A stretch of 64,000 nucleotides of DNA from Aestuariivirga litoralis. Lineage in GTDB: Bacteria; Pseudomonadota; Alphaproteobacteria; Rhizobiales; Aestuariivirgaceae. The translations under genes were made by a program, and so were the position numbers. Position 1 is the stretch's first letter, and each line of letters begins with the position of its first letter. The stretch covers positions 1 through 64,000 of the forward strand of contig NZ_QKVK01000002.1 in assembly GCF_003234965.1 (NCBI RefSeq), read 5' to 3'. Positions 35,064-44,363 of the stretch are shown one piece after another. The notes beneath the pieces were generated by a model, which saw only the letters and a program-made list of their open reading frames with translations, searched no databases and was not told the DNA's origin.

Positions 35064-37867
35064 TCGGCCCTCGCGAGCGGGTTGATGGTGGCGAACTGCG
35101 GCTCGCTCACCTGCTCCTGGTCGGCGGCCCGCGCGACGCGGACGCGCAGGTCATACCAGGCGGCCTGCCCCGTCACCGGATCACTGTTCGAATAGCGGTA
35201 GCCGCCCTCGCGCTCGGGCAGCAGCTCGGAAATCAGGTGATTCAGCAGGAAGCCCTTCTTCGATTCATCCGAGCCGGGATCGAGACCCCATGTGCCCGAC
35301 CGCTTGCCGATGGCGTTCCATGTCCAGACGGTTTCGGGGTTCACCCCGTCCATCAGCTTGGCCTGCGCCTTGATCTCTCCGTGATGCGAGGTGACCGTGA
35401 CCCAGTCGCCATCCGCCACCTTGAGCTTCGCCGCCATCTCGCGCGCCATGTAGAGCCAGTTGCGCGACAGGATCTGGCGGAGCCAGGCATTCTGCGAGCC
35501 CCAGGCGTGATACATCGCCATGGGCCGCTGCGTCACCGCATGCATCGGGAACTCCTCTTCCGACACCATCTCGCCCTCGAAGGGCGGATACCAGAAGGGG
35601 ATCGGGTCGAAGTGGCTGGCGATGCGCTGGCGGTGCTGTTCGGGTGCGACCACCTTGCCGTGGCCCTGTGCGGAAAGGCGGAATTTCTGCAGGGGCTCAC
35701 AATAGAGCTGATGGATGACGGGCTCCGGCTTGCCGATGAAGCCGAAGAAGGTCGCCCAGTCGAGATAGGCCCAGTTCACATGGCGATAATACTTCATGTG
35801 CTCGGGAAGTTCGTAGAACCAGTGGCAGCCATTGTCGATGTAGTGCTTCAGCTGCTCGGGGTTCGGCGTGCCACGCCCTTGCGCGCGGCCATTGGGCCCC
35901 CGGAATCCGGCGAGCGGCCCGATGCCCGGCGCGCGCTCGTGGTTCACGATGTAATCGGGATAGCCGCCGGGATAGCGCGGTGAACCATCGGTGCGCGTCA
36001 TGCCCGGAAGGCCGAGCCTCGTGCCGAGGTCGAGCAGCACGGTCTGGAAAGGCCGCACGTCACGCTCGGGCTCGACCACCGGCTGGCGGATCGAGTCGGC
36101 AGGGCCATCGGCCTCCGAGATCGGGCGGTCCAGGAGCGAGATGCAGTCCCAGCGCTCGAGATAGGTGGTGTCCGGCAGGATCAGGTCGGCATAATGCACC
36201 ATCTCGGAGGCATAGGCGTCGGAATAGATGATCTTGGGGATGGTATAGCTGCCATCCGGTTCCTTCTGGGTGAGGTAGCGGATGGTGTCCGGCACGTTCA
36301 TCGCCGAATTCCAGCTCATGTTGGCCATGTACATGAACAACACGTCGATGCCGTAGGGATCCTTCTTCGCGGCATTGGTGATGACCATGTGCATCATGCC
36401 GTGGGCCGCGAGCGGCGCATCCCAGCTGAAGGCCTTGTCGAGGCGCTGCGGTGTGCCCTGCCCATCGACCAGCAGGTCTTCGGGCGCCGTGACGAAGCCG
36501 AGCGGCGGGCCGGGCAGCGGCGTGTTGGGCTTCACCTGGCCGGGCTTTCCCGCGGGCTTCACGCCGGGCGGTGCGGGCTTGGGGAACGGCGCCTTGTAGC
36601 GGAAGCCGCCGGGGACATCGATTGTGCCAAGCAGGATCTGCAACAGGTGGATGGTGCGGCAGGTCTGGAAGCCATTGGCATGGGCCGAGATGCCGCGCAT
36701 CGCATGCATGGAGACCGGGCGGCCCACCATCTTCTCGTGATAGCGGCCGAGATGATCCGTCCACGGAACATCGAGCGCGATCTCCTCCTCGAAGGCGGTG
36801 CGCGCCAGTTCGGCGGCGATGCGCTTGATGGTCTCGACGGGAACGCCGCAGCGCCCGGAGACCTTCTCCGGCGCCCACTCGGCATCGAGGAAGCGCTCGG
36901 CGATCAGCGTGAAAGCGGTGACGACGCGGCGGCCATCCGGCAGCTTGAAGCGGCCCATCAGCTTCGGCGCGGCGTCGGGCGAAAGTGCGGGCATGGGCGA
37001 GTTGGAGTGGCTGTCCCACACCAGCGCCGAGCCCTGCGGTGTCCTGGCGAAGAGCCCGTCATCGGCATGGCCCGGGTTTTCGATGATCAGCCATGGCGAA
37101 TTGGTGTAGCGCAGCACATAGTCGCCATCGATCTTCTGGGCGGTCAGCAGCTCATGGATCAGCGCGCCGACGAACAAGCCATCGGTGCCGGGGCGGATGC
37201 CGATCCATTCGTCTGCGATCGCCGAATAGCCGGTGCGGATCGGGTTGATCGACACGATCTTGGCGCCACGCGCCTTGAGCTGGCCCAGGCCCTTCTTGAT
37301 CGGGTTGGAGCCATGGTCCTCGGCAACGCCGAAGAGCAGGAAATACTTGGTGTGCTTCCAGTCCGGCTCGCCGAACTCCCAGAAGGCGCCGCCGAAGGTG
37401 TAGAGACCGGCCGCCGCCATGTTGACGGAGCAGAAGCCGCCATGGGCGGCATAGTTGGGCGTGCCGAACTGGGTGGCCCACCAGCCGGTGAGGCCCTGGC
37501 TCTGGTCCCGGCCGGTGAAGAAGGCGAGCTTCTTGGGGTCCTCGGCGCGGACCTTTGCCAGCCACTCGGTGGCCAGCCCCAATGCCTCGTCCCACTCGAT
37601 CTCCTTGAACTCGCCCGCCCCGCGCTCGCCCACGCGCAGCAGCGGCTTCGAGAGCCGCGCGGGGGAGTAATGCTGCATGATGCCTGCGGCACCCTTGCCG
37701 CAAATCACGCCCTTGTTGACGGGATGATCAGGGTTGCCGTCGATATAGGTGACGCGCCCGTCCTTCAGGTGCACGCGTATGCCGCAGCGGCAGGCGCACA
37801 TGTAGCAGGTGGTGGTCTTCACCTCGTCCCAGGTCTTGGGCGACGTGTTCACGGCGGGCTGGGTCAT
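35060..37867 (-). CDS. soeA: sulfite dehydrogenase molybdopterin subunit, SoeA type
   Basis: A 935-residue DMSO-reductase-family molybdoenzyme that oxidises sulfite to sulfate in the cytoplasm. The N-terminal 4Fe-4S motif is CYMCACRCGI followed by VICGKG. Other blocks are GRDQSQGLTGWWATQFGTPN, AAHGGFCSVNMAAAG and VAEDHGSNPIKKG, which match SoeA of Rhodobacterales and purple bacteria rather than DmsA or PhsA. There is no Tat signal. The ATG at 37867 is chosen because homology begins at the Fe-S region; the frame stays open upstream into the promoter. First gene of soeABC plus MBL, divergent from the MocR regulator. Confidence 0.85.
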   Translation of the reverse strand: MTQPAVNTSPKTWDEVKTTTCYMCACRCGIRVHLKDGRVTYIDGNPDHPVNKGVICGKGAAGIMQHYSPARLSKPLLRVGERGAGEFKEIEWDEALGLATEWLAKVRAEDPKKLAFFTGRDQSQGLTGWWATQFGTPNYAAHGGFCSVNMAAAGLYTFGGAFWEFGEPDWKHTKYFLLFGVAEDHGSNPIKKGLGQLKARGAKIVSINPIRTGYSAIADEWIGIRPGTDGLFVGALIHELLTAQKIDGDYVLRYTNSPWLIIENPGHADDGLFARTPQGSALVWDSHSNSPMPALSPDAAPKLMGRFKLPDGRRVVTAFTLIAERFLDAEWAPEKVSGRCGVPVETIKRIAAELARTAFEEEIALDVPWTDHLGRYHEKMVGRPVSMHAMRGISAHANGFQTCRTIHLLQILLGTIDVPGGFRYKAPFPKPAPPGVKPAGKPGQVKPNTPLPGPPLGFVTAPEDLLVDGQGTPQRLDKAFSWDAPLAAHGMMHMVITNAAKKDPYGIDVLFMYMANMSWNSAMNVPDTIRYLTQKEPDGSYTIPKIIYSDAYASEMVHYADLILPDTTYLERWDCISLLDRPISEADGPADSIRQPVVEPERDVRPFQTVLLDLGTRLGLPGMTRTDGSPRYPGGYPDYIVNHERAPGIGPLAGFRGPNGRAQGRGTPNPEQLKHYIDNGCHWFYELPEHMKYYRHVNWAYLDWATFFGFIGKPEPVIHQLYCEPLQKFRLSAQGHGKVVAPEQHRQRIASHFDPIPFWYPPFEGEMVSEEEFPMHAVTQRPMAMYHAWGSQNAWLRQILSRNWLYMAREMAAKLKVADGDWVTVTSHHGEIKAQAKLMDGVNPETVWTWNAIGKRSGTWGLDPGSDESKKGFLLNHLISELLPEREGGYRYSNSDPVTGQAAWYDLRVRVARAADQEQVSEPQFATINPLARAE

Positions 37868-37883
37868 GCGAGTCCGGTCTAGG

Positions 37884-37933
37884 GGTCCAATCTTTTCTAC
37901 TCTACCGGTTGTCTTGGCCCTATGATAGGTCCA
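37884..37933. promoter_or_regulatory. putative MocR operator: direct repeats of TGGACC
   Basis: On the minus strand TTGGACCCCTA and CTGGACCTATC occur with ggtcca cores at 37884-37889 and 37928-37933, a 44-base centre-to-centre spacing (about four helical turns). A mirrored tggccctat at 37915 partly forms a palindrome with the second copy. CTGGAC-type direct repeats are typical of MocR/TauR regulators. Confidence 0.55.
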
Positions 37934-37958
37934 GACGGACTGTTCACAGGGACCAAAC

Positions 37959-39422
37959 TTGCGCGACTGGCTCGTCCATATCCGGCGGAACGAACACGCC
38001 AGCCTCCAGACCCAGATCCGCGAGGCGCTGGTCTCGGCGATCCTCGACGGCCAGCTGGCCCGGGAAGAGCCGATCCCCTCCACCCGCAAGATGGCGAAGA
38101 GCCTCGGCGTTTCAAGGAATACCGTGGTGCTGGCCTATCAGGGCCTGCTGGACGACGGCTATCTGGTCGCCAAGGAACGCTCCGGCTACTACGTCTCGGA
38201 AAAGGCCCTCGAAGGCGGCTCCGCCCCAAAGCAGCCGCTGAAGCATGCAGCCCCCGGCACAGGCATCGACTGGTCCAGGCGCCTCACCATGCAGCCGGCC
38301 GACCAGATCAACGTCTCGAAGCCCTTGGACTGGCAGTCCTACCCCTACCCCTTCATCTATGGCCAGGTCGACCATACGCTTTTCCCGCTGGCGGAATGGC
38401 GCGACTGCGCCCGCCAGGCGCTGGGCAAGAAATGGCTCGGCTCCTGGACCAACGACACCTGGGCCAATGACGACCCCCTGCTGGTCGAGCAGATCCGCCG
38501 CCGCATCCTGCCGCGCCGCGGCATCATGGCGAACGACGACGAGATCCTCGTCACCCTCGGCGCCCAGAATGCGCTTTACCTGCTCACCACGCTGCTGGTG
38601 GGACGCGACACGCGTGTCGGCATGGAAGAACCGGGCTATCCGGACGTACGCAACATCTTCAACCTGCGCACGTCCAATGTGTCGCTGCTGCCGGTGGACG
38701 AGAAGGGCCTCGTCGCGTCGGACGCCTTCGATGCCTGCGACCTCGTCTTCACCACGCCCAGCCACCAGTTCCCCACCACCGTCACCATGCCGCTCGAACG
38801 CCGCATGGAGCTCCTCAAGCGTGCCGCGAAGCATGACGTCGTGATCATCGAGGACGACTACGAGTTCGAGACCAATTATGTGAACGAGCCCTGCCCGGCC
38901 TTGAAGTCGCTCGATGACGATGGCCGTGTGATCTATGTGGGCTCGCTGTCGAAGACACTGTTCCCCGGCCTGCGGCTGGGCTTCCTCGTGGCGCCGAAGA
39001 ACATCGTGGCGGAGGCGCGCGCGCTGCGGCGCCTGATGGTGCGCCACGCGCCCAACAACAACCAGCGCACGGCGGCCCTGTTCCTGTCGCTCGGCCACCA
39101 CGACACGCTGATCCGCCGCCTGCACCGCGCCTATCGCACGCGCTGGGAAATCATGGGCGATGCGCTGAAGCAGCACCTTCCTGATTCGAGCCGCGTTCCC
39201 AGCTTCGGCGGCACCAGCTTCTGGGTGAAGGGCCCCGCCGGGCTGGACAGTGACGAGCTCGCCAGAACGGCAGCGACAAAGGGCGTGCTGATCGAACCAG
39301 GCCGCATCACCTTCGGCGCGGCGGATGCCCCGCGCAATTTCTATCGCCTCGCCTTCTCCTCCATCGCCGAACAGAAGATCGAGCCGGGCATCCGCATCCT
39401 GTCGGACCTCGTGCGGCGCTAG
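37959..39422 (+). CDS. MocR family PLP-dependent transcriptional regulator
   Basis: A 487-residue fusion of a GntR winged helix (about 1-75, SLQTQIREALVSAILDGQLA, PSTRKMAKSLGVSRNTVVLA) and a fold-type I aminotransferase domain with PLP lysine in VGSLSKTLFPGLRLGFL. The start is a TTG preceded by AGGGA. It is divergent from soeABC, with TGGACC repeats in the gap, which suggests it controls that operon. The TauR branch of this family regulates taurine use, which releases sulfite. The effector here is unproven. Confidence 0.9.
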   Translation: MRDWLVHIRRNEHASLQTQIREALVSAILDGQLAREEPIPSTRKMAKSLGVSRNTVVLAYQGLLDDGYLVAKERSGYYVSEKALEGGSAPKQPLKHAAPGTGIDWSRRLTMQPADQINVSKPLDWQSYPYPFIYGQVDHTLFPLAEWRDCARQALGKKWLGSWTNDTWANDDPLLVEQIRRRILPRRGIMANDDEILVTLGAQNALYLLTTLLVGRDTRVGMEEPGYPDVRNIFNLRTSNVSLLPVDEKGLVASDAFDACDLVFTTPSHQFPTTVTMPLERRMELLKRAAKHDVVIIEDDYEFETNYVNEPCPALKSLDDDGRVIYVGSLSKTLFPGLRLGFLVAPKNIVAEARALRRLMVRHAPNNNQRTAALFLSLGHHDTLIRRLHRAYRTRWEIMGDALKQHLPDSSRVPSFGGTSFWVKGPAGLDSDELARTAATKGVLIEPGRITFGAADAPRNFYRLAFSSIAEQKIEPGIRILSDLVRR

Positions 39423-39425
39423 GCC

Positions 39426-40361
39426 ATGAAGCTTGCCACCGACAACCGGGCTTTGGCCATGGCCTGCGTGCTGGCGGGCGTGGGGCTGGCCTCGGCGCAG
39501 GATGCGGTGGTCAAATACATGTCGTCGGGCTACCCGGCCTACGAGACCCTGCTGTTCCGCTGCGTGGGCTCGCTCCCCGTCATCGCCTTCGTGCTGTGGA
39601 AGCAGGGGCGCGGCTGGTCCATTGCAACGCCGCTGTGGCCGCGCGTGTGCCTGCGTGGGCTGATCCTCGCGGCGGCCTATCTCTGCTTCGTGCTCGCCAT
39701 CGCCGCGATCCCGATCGCCAATGCGGTGGCGATCTATTTCACCATGCCCTTCTTCGTGGCGGGACTTGCCGGGCCGCTGCTGCATGAGCGGGTGCGTCTG
39801 CACCGCTGGCTGGCCATCATCGCGGGCTTCATCGGCGTCCTCATCATGGTGCGGCCGGGCGCAGGCGTCTTCGAGCCAGCCTCGCTGCTGGCCCTCGGCT
39901 CGGCGCTTGGTTATGCCGTGGGGCAGATGCTGGGGCGGCCGCTGTCGCAGCGCGTGGCGCCGATCGTGATCGCCACGTGGCAGAACTTCATCTATGCCGG
40001 CATGGCGCTGGCGATCGGCATTCTGTTCAACGTCTTCGACTTCGGCCCCTTCACGCATCCGAGCCTCGTGTTCCTGTCACGCCCGCCGGTGTGGCCCTCG
40101 GCCTTCGATGCGGTGCTGCTGTTCGGCCATGGCATCTTCGCGGGCACCGCAATGATCCTGTTCATCAATGCCTACCGGCTGGCGGAAACAAACTTCGTGG
40201 CGCCCTTCGAGTATTCGGCGATGATCTGGGCGGTCTTCTACGGGATCGTGCTGTTCGGGGATTTCCCCGATTTCTATACGTGGGTCGGTGCCGGCATCGT
40301 CGTGACGGCGGGCATCCTGATGATCCTGCGTGACCGGGCCTTGGACCGGTCGCTGGCCTAG
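39426..40361 (+). CDS. EamA/DMT family transporter
   Basis: A 311-residue inner-membrane protein with about ten hydrophobic segments in two EamA repeats (AIPIANAVAIYFTMPFFVAG in the first, ETNFVAPFEYSAMIWAVFYG in the second). It starts 3 bases after the mocR stop, so the two form an operon. Family members export or import small metabolites. The substrate is not readable. Its TAG overlaps the TAG of the opposite glycosyltransferase gene in CTAG. Confidence 0.88.
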   Translation: MKLATDNRALAMACVLAGVGLASAQDAVVKYMSSGYPAYETLLFRCVGSLPVIAFVLWKQGRGWSIATPLWPRVCLRGLILAAAYLCFVLAIAAIPIANAVAIYFTMPFFVAGLAGPLLHERVRLHRWLAIIAGFIGVLIMVRPGAGVFEPASLLALGSALGYAVGQMLGRPLSQRVAPIVIATWQNFIYAGMALAIGILFNVFDFGPFTHPSLVFLSRPPVWPSAFDAVLLFGHGIFAGTAMILFINAYRLAETNFVAPFEYSAMIWAVFYGIVLFGDFPDFYTWVGAGIVVTAGILMILRDRALDRSLA

Positions 40362-41110
40362 AGGCCGAAGCGCTTCCAGAGACGGCCTGCGAGACTGCCG
40401 GGCGGGAAGGGCATTTCGGCGTCGACGCCGCGCCTCGTCCAGATCGTCGCGTACATGTGCATGAAGGGCGAGGGCGGCGGGTCGCGCTCCTCCAGGAAAT
40501 AGCCCGGCACGTTCCACCACGCCACGGGATCGACCGCCTCGGGCGGCAGGATGTCGATCTCGAGGTCGGAGTGGCGCAGCATGAGGCCCGAGAGCATGTG
40601 CGGGCCGACATTCTCCCAGTTGCGGTCTTCCGGGTTCAGCGCCGCGACGCGGTCGAGTGCCAGGTGCCAGAGGTCACCCTCGCGCGGTGCCGGACTGGCC
40701 ATGAAGCAATTGGTGACCTGGGTCAGGCTCTCGCCCGTGGCCGTGGGCTCCGTGTGACGGAAGGGCCGACGCTTCTCGGAGGCGATCAGCGGGCGTGCCT
40801 CGATCCTGGGATCGTCGGTGAGCGCCACCACGTCGAGATCGGCCCAGATGCCGCCCTGCTCGGCCAGCACGCGATAGCGGAAGAGGCTGGTGAGATAGGC
40901 CATGTTGTGGCTGTCGGCCTCGGGCATCGGCAGCAGCGTCGAGGCATCCTGCACATCGGCGAATTCGGCACGCAGGTGATCGGGATCATAGCTCCACAGC
41001 CTCACGCGATAGCCCTGCGCCACGAAACTCGCGAGGCTCAAACGCGCCAGGCGGGAGAGTTCGCCGGAGACCCAGAGCATGTGGACGGGAAGCTGCTTCA
41101 GACTCATCAT
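40358..41110 (-). CDS. glycosyltransferase, DXD type (Gly_transf_sug-like)
   Basis: A 250-residue cytosolic protein. The nucleotide-sugar DXD motif is GGIWADLDVVAL, preceded by HNMAYLTSLFRYRVLAEQ, as in the OCH1/capsular-polysaccharide glycosyltransferase group. No membrane segment. No polysaccharide cluster is adjacent. Two Met codons at 41110 and 41107 both fit the GAGGAA ribosome site. Confidence 0.8.
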   Translation of the reverse strand: MMSLKQLPVHMLWVSGELSRLARLSLASFVAQGYRVRLWSYDPDHLRAEFADVQDASTLLPMPEADSHNMAYLTSLFRYRVLAEQGGIWADLDVVALTDDPRIEARPLIASEKRRPFRHTEPTATGESLTQVTNCFMASPAPREGDLWHLALDRVAALNPEDRNWENVGPHMLSGLMLRHSDLEIDILPPEAVDPVAWWNVPGYFLEERDPPPSPFMHMYATIWTRRGVDAEMPFPPGSLAGRLWKRFGL

Positions 41111-41116
41111 CGTTCC

Positions 41117-41584
41117 TCAGATCGGATACCCCGCCCAGCCCTTCACCGTGCGGAGCGCCAGCGAGGACTGGATGCGCTGCACGCCGGGAAGGCGGGAGAT
41201 TCGCGAGCGGTGGATGCGCTCATAATCCGTCGCGTCGGTGGCGGCAACGCGCAGCAGATAGTCGAACTGGCCGCTCATCAGGTGACACTCGAGAATCTCC
41301 GGCACGCGCTGCACCGCCTTCTCGAACTTTTCGAAGGCCTCCTCCGTCTGGGCCGAGAGCGAGACTTCGACGAAGAACTCGTTGGCCAGCCCCAGCGCCG
41401 CGCGGTCGAGGTTGGCGGTATAGCCGACGATGACGCCCGCCTCTTCCAGCAGCTTCACCCGGCGGTGGCAGGACGAGGGAGAGAGGCCGGCCTTCTGCGC
41501 CAGGTCGGCGATCGGGCGCTGGGCGTTCTTCTGCAGTTCGGACAGGATGATCTTGTCCGTCTTGTCGAGTTCCTGGGATTTCAT
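41117..41584 (-). CDS. Lrp/AsnC family regulator of alanine dehydrogenase
   Basis: A 155-residue regulator: an N-terminal helix-turn-helix (LDKTDKIILSELQKNAQRPI, LSPSSCHRRVKLLEEAGVI) and a C-terminal RAM ligand domain (ECHLMSGQFDYLLRVAATD). It is divergent from ald across a 122-base gap, an arrangement typical of AldR, which activates ald in response to alanine. The glycosyltransferase gene follows 6 bases behind it. Confidence 0.92.
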   Translation of the reverse strand: MKSQELDKTDKIILSELQKNAQRPIADLAQKAGLSPSSCHRRVKLLEEAGVIVGYTANLDRAALGLANEFFVEVSLSAQTEEAFEKFEKAVQRVPEILECHLMSGQFDYLLRVAATDATDYERIHRSRISRLPGVQRIQSSLALRTVKGWAGYPI

Positions 41585-41706
41585 TCGAACTTCCTAGCAT
41601 ATCCTCGAACCAGATTTCAATGCTGCACTGCTCCGGCGGCCTCTTCGGAAAATCATTTCAAGCCGGATTTGCTACCTTCCGCCCACCATTGAGGGAGGAA
41701 TTTTCA

Positions 41707-42822
41707 ATGCTCATCGGCGTTCCGAAAGAGATCAAGAATCACGAATACCGCGTGGGCATGACGCCCACCTCGGTGAAGGAAGCCGTGCGCCACGGCCACG
41801 AGGTGTGGGTGCAGGCCAATGCCGGCTCGGGCATCGGCGCGTCGGATGCGGACTACACCGCCGCCGGCGCCAAGATCATCGCCACCGCGGCGGAGATCTT
41901 CGCCAAGGCCGACATGATCGTGAAGGTGAAGGAGCCGCAGGCCGTCGAGCGCAAGATGCTGCGCCCCGGCCAGATCCTCTACACCTACCTCCACCTCGCT
42001 CCCGATCCGGAGCAGACCAAGGACCTGGTCGCCTCGGGTGCCGTCTGCATCGCCTACGAGACCGTCACCTCGCCGCGCGGCGGGTTGCCGCTGCTGGCCC
42101 CGATGAGCCAGGTCGCCGGCCGCATGTCGGTGCAGTCGGGTGCCCACTGCCTCGAGAAGGCACAGGGCGGCCGCGGCGTACTGATCGGCGGCGTGCCGGG
42201 CGTGGCGCCCGGCAAGGTCGTGATCCTCGGCGGTGGCGTCGTCGGCACCAATGCCGCCGTCGTGGCGCTCGGCATGGGCGCTGACGTAACGATCCTCGAA
42301 AAGAACGTCGACCGCATGGAAGAGCTCGTCGCGCGCTTCGGCACGGCGGTGAAGACCATCTACTCGACGCAGGGTGCCGTCGAAGACGAATGCGCCGCGG
42401 CCGACATGGTGATCGGCGGCGTGCTGATCCCCGGCGCTGCCGCCCCGAAGCTCGTCACCAAGGCGATGCTGAAGGACTGGAAGCCGGGCTCGGTGCTGGT
42501 CGACGTCGCCATCGACCAGGGCGGCTGTGCCGAAACATCCAAGGCCACGACGCATGCCGAGCCGACCTATGTGGTCGACAACGTCATCCACTACTGCGTG
42601 GCCAACATGCCGGGCGGCGTCGCCCGCACCTCCACCTTCGCGCTCAACAACGTGACGCTGCCCTTCGCGCTGGCCATCGCCAACAAGGGCTGGAAGAAGG
42701 CGCTGCTCGACGACGCCCACCTGCGCAACGGCCTCAACGTCGCCGACGGCAAGGTGACCTACAAGGCGGTCGCCGACGACCTCGGCTACGCCTATGTCCC
42801 GGCGGAGAAGGTGCTGGCCTGA
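41707..42822 (+). CDS. ald: alanine dehydrogenase
   Basis: NAD-dependent conversion of L-alanine to pyruvate and ammonia. The standard 371 residues begin at MLIGVPKEIKNHEYRVGMTP, with GAGGGAGG upstream. Other features are AGSGIGASDADY, the NAD-binding GGGVVGTNAAVVALGMGADV and DVAIDQGGCAETSKATTHAE. The upstream in-frame extension is rejected. Followed by a strong terminator. Confidence 0.97.
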   Translation: MLIGVPKEIKNHEYRVGMTPTSVKEAVRHGHEVWVQANAGSGIGASDADYTAAGAKIIATAAEIFAKADMIVKVKEPQAVERKMLRPGQILYTYLHLAPDPEQTKDLVASGAVCIAYETVTSPRGGLPLLAPMSQVAGRMSVQSGAHCLEKAQGGRGVLIGGVPGVAPGKVVILGGGVVGTNAAVVALGMGADVTILEKNVDRMEELVARFGTAVKTIYSTQGAVEDECAAADMVIGGVLIPGAAAPKLVTKAMLKDWKPGSVLVDVAIDQGGCAETSKATTHAEPTYVVDNVIHYCVANMPGGVARTSTFALNNVTLPFALAIANKGWKKALLDDAHLRNGLNVADGKVTYKAVADDLGYAYVPAEKVLA

Positions 42823-42846
42823 TCTGACCTGCAGGCTTGAAGATTG

Positions 42847-42877
42847 AAACGCCCGGTGAAAGCCGGGCGTTTTGTTT
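42847..42877 (+). terminator. rho-independent terminator of ald
   Basis: Stem aaacgcccgg / ccgggcgttt with loop tgaaag, followed by tgtttt, 25 bases after the ald stop. Confidence 0.88.
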
Positions 42878-42901
42878 TGGGCACTTCCCCTTCCCCGCTG
42901 C

Positions 42902-43089
42902 CGTCACCCCGGCGAAGGCCGGGGCCCAGCTTTGGGTCCGCGGATACGCTCCTCAGGGGCCAGAAATGGCCACTCAGGGCGATTTCTTCTGCTCAGGCTA
43001 GTGGGGTAGCTTTCAGAACTTCTGCCAAAACAATCGTTACAAACTTGATCTCAGCCAGAGCTGGGCCCCAGCTTTCGCTGGGGTGACGG
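42902..43089. repeat. paired dispersed repeat (family B) around a 124-base spacer
   Basis: A gtcaccccggcgaaggccgg-type element at 42902-42933 and its inverse at 43058-43089 (ending gctttcgctggggtgacgg) bracket unassigned sequence. The 42823-43259 gap holds the ald terminator, this pair, one family A palindrome and the rpmF terminator. I see no gene in it. Confidence 0.75.
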
Positions 43090-43123
43090 CAGGGGGATGA
43101 GAGCGGAGCGCGGTGTCGAAAGG

Positions 43124-43146
43124 ATGCGCGGGACAAGCCCGCGCAT
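43124..43146. repeat. REP palindrome (family A), single copy
   Basis: Nine-base arms atgcgcggg and cccgcgcat flank acaag, followed by gatg. Half of the paired structure seen at 45276 and 59764. Confidence 0.78.
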
Positions 43147-43208
43147 GATGAGCTTGGGAGTGGGGTGACGCAAAAAGGAGGAAGTGTTGGCAACGGCCCC
43201 CAAAACGC

Positions 43209-43233
43209 AAAAAAGCCAGCCCGGAGGCTGGCT
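43209..43233 (-). terminator. rho-independent terminator of rpmF
   Basis: On the minus strand, agccagcc-tccg-ggctggct is followed by TTTTTT, about 27 bases after the rpmF stop. Confidence 0.88.
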
Positions 43234-43259
43234 TCATGCATCAGACGTGGCGGAGAGGC

Positions 43260-43445
43260 TTAGCCTTCCGACTTCACCGTCAGGACCTGGCGGCCCTTGT
43301 AGAGGCCGGTCTTGAGGTCGATGTGGTGGGGGCGGCGGAGCTCGCCCGACTTCTTGTCCTCGACCCAGGTCACGGTCTGCTCATGGTGGCCCGAACGGCG
43401 CATGCCGATGCGGCTCTTGGACATTTTCTTGCGTGGAACGGCCAT
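43260..43445 (-). CDS. rpmF: 50S ribosomal protein L32
   Basis: A 61-residue ribosomal protein starting [20 protein letters not shown], the standard alphaproteobacterial L32 N-terminus, and ending QVLTVKSEG. It has no CxxC zinc motif. The four in-frame codons upstream of MAVP are not part of the gene. It precedes its own terminator. Confidence 0.97.
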   Translation of the reverse strand: MAVPRKKMSKSRIGMRRSGHHEQTVTWVEDKKSGELRRPHHIDLKTGLYKGRQVLTVKSEG

Positions 43446-43514
43446 TTGAAACTCCATAGGAAAAGGCGCGGGGAACGGCCCACGCCCTTCAGTTGGAGGG
43501 GCTCTTAACCCAGT

Positions 43515-44324
43515 CTAGCGCTCAAGGCAAGTCAGATAGGGGCCCATACCGGCCATGCGGACGAGAATCCGGTTGGCCACCCCCCTCACTCCCTTGGAGG
43601 GCTTGCCGGCATTGCGCTTGATCGGGTTGGGGAGCACCGCCGCCAGCAGGGCTGCCTCCTTTTTCGTGAGCTTTTTCGCAGACTTACGGAAGTGGTGCTG
43701 GGCCGCCGCCTCGGCCCCGTAGACGCCGGGCGCCCATTCCACAACATTGAGGTAGATCTCGATCATCCGGCGCTTGGACCAGACGAAATCCATCCACAGG
43801 GCGAGCGGCATCTCGATCAGCTTGCGGATGGCGAGGCGCCCATCCCACAGGAACAGGTTCTTGGCGGTCTGCATGGGAATCGTCGAGGCGCCGCGCACGG
43901 GGGCCTCGTCCTTGTCCATGGCATCCTCGATGACGCCCTGGAATTCGATCCAGTCCACACCATTGTGCTGGCAGAAGCGGGCATCCTCGGAAGAGATGAC
44001 GGCGCGCGGCAGGGCGGGCGAAATGTCGTCGAGGCTCACCCACTGCTTGTCGATGCCATTCCCCGACAGGGCGCGCAGCAGCATGATGTTGGAGAAGGGC
44101 GGCGGCACCACGGCATAGACCAGCGTCATGACGATGGGCCAGGCGACGAGGAAGCCCACCACATAGGTGGCCCAGCGCAGCCAGCGGTTCTTCGGCAGAC
44201 GGCTCCGGAAGCCGCGGCGCATGGGCAGGGCCGGCTCGGGTTCGTCCAACGTCGCGGCCTCCGCTTCCACGGTGTGGAGCGGTTCGCGCGGCAGGACGGC
44301 GGCTGGTTGAGTTTCTTCTGCCAT
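43515..44324 (-). CDS. mtgA: monofunctional peptidoglycan transglycosylase
   Basis: A 269-residue GT51 enzyme that polymerises lipid II. A cytoplasmic acidic N-terminus precedes one membrane anchor (YVVGFLVAWPIVMTLVYAVV, about 52-71). Catalytic blocks are VISSEDARFCQHNGVDW (catalytic Glu), RGASTIPMQTAKNLFLW, RKLIEMPLALWMDFVWSKRR and MIEIYLNVVEWAPGVYGAEA. Length fits the family. The ATG at 44324 is chosen; the open frame beyond it belongs to antisense of ispA. Confidence 0.95.
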   Translation of the reverse strand: MAEETQPAAVLPREPLHTVEAEAATLDEPEPALPMRRGFRSRLPKNRWLRWATYVVGFLVAWPIVMTLVYAVVPPPFSNIMLLRALSGNGIDKQWVSLDDISPALPRAVISSEDARFCQHNGVDWIEFQGVIEDAMDKDEAPVRGASTIPMQTAKNLFLWDGRLAIRKLIEMPLALWMDFVWSKRRMIEIYLNVVEWAPGVYGAEAAAQHHFRKSAKKLTKKEAALLAAVLPNPIKRNAGKPSKGVRGVANRILVRMAGMGPYLTCLER

Positions 44325-44363
44325 GACCCTAATCAGGAGCGGCCTTAGCACAGGAATTTCGCC

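Noticed and set aside
35060-38089. N-terminal extension of soeA by 74 codons
   Set aside because: It would cross the promoter region and the start of the divergent regulator. Homology begins just after the ATG at 37867.
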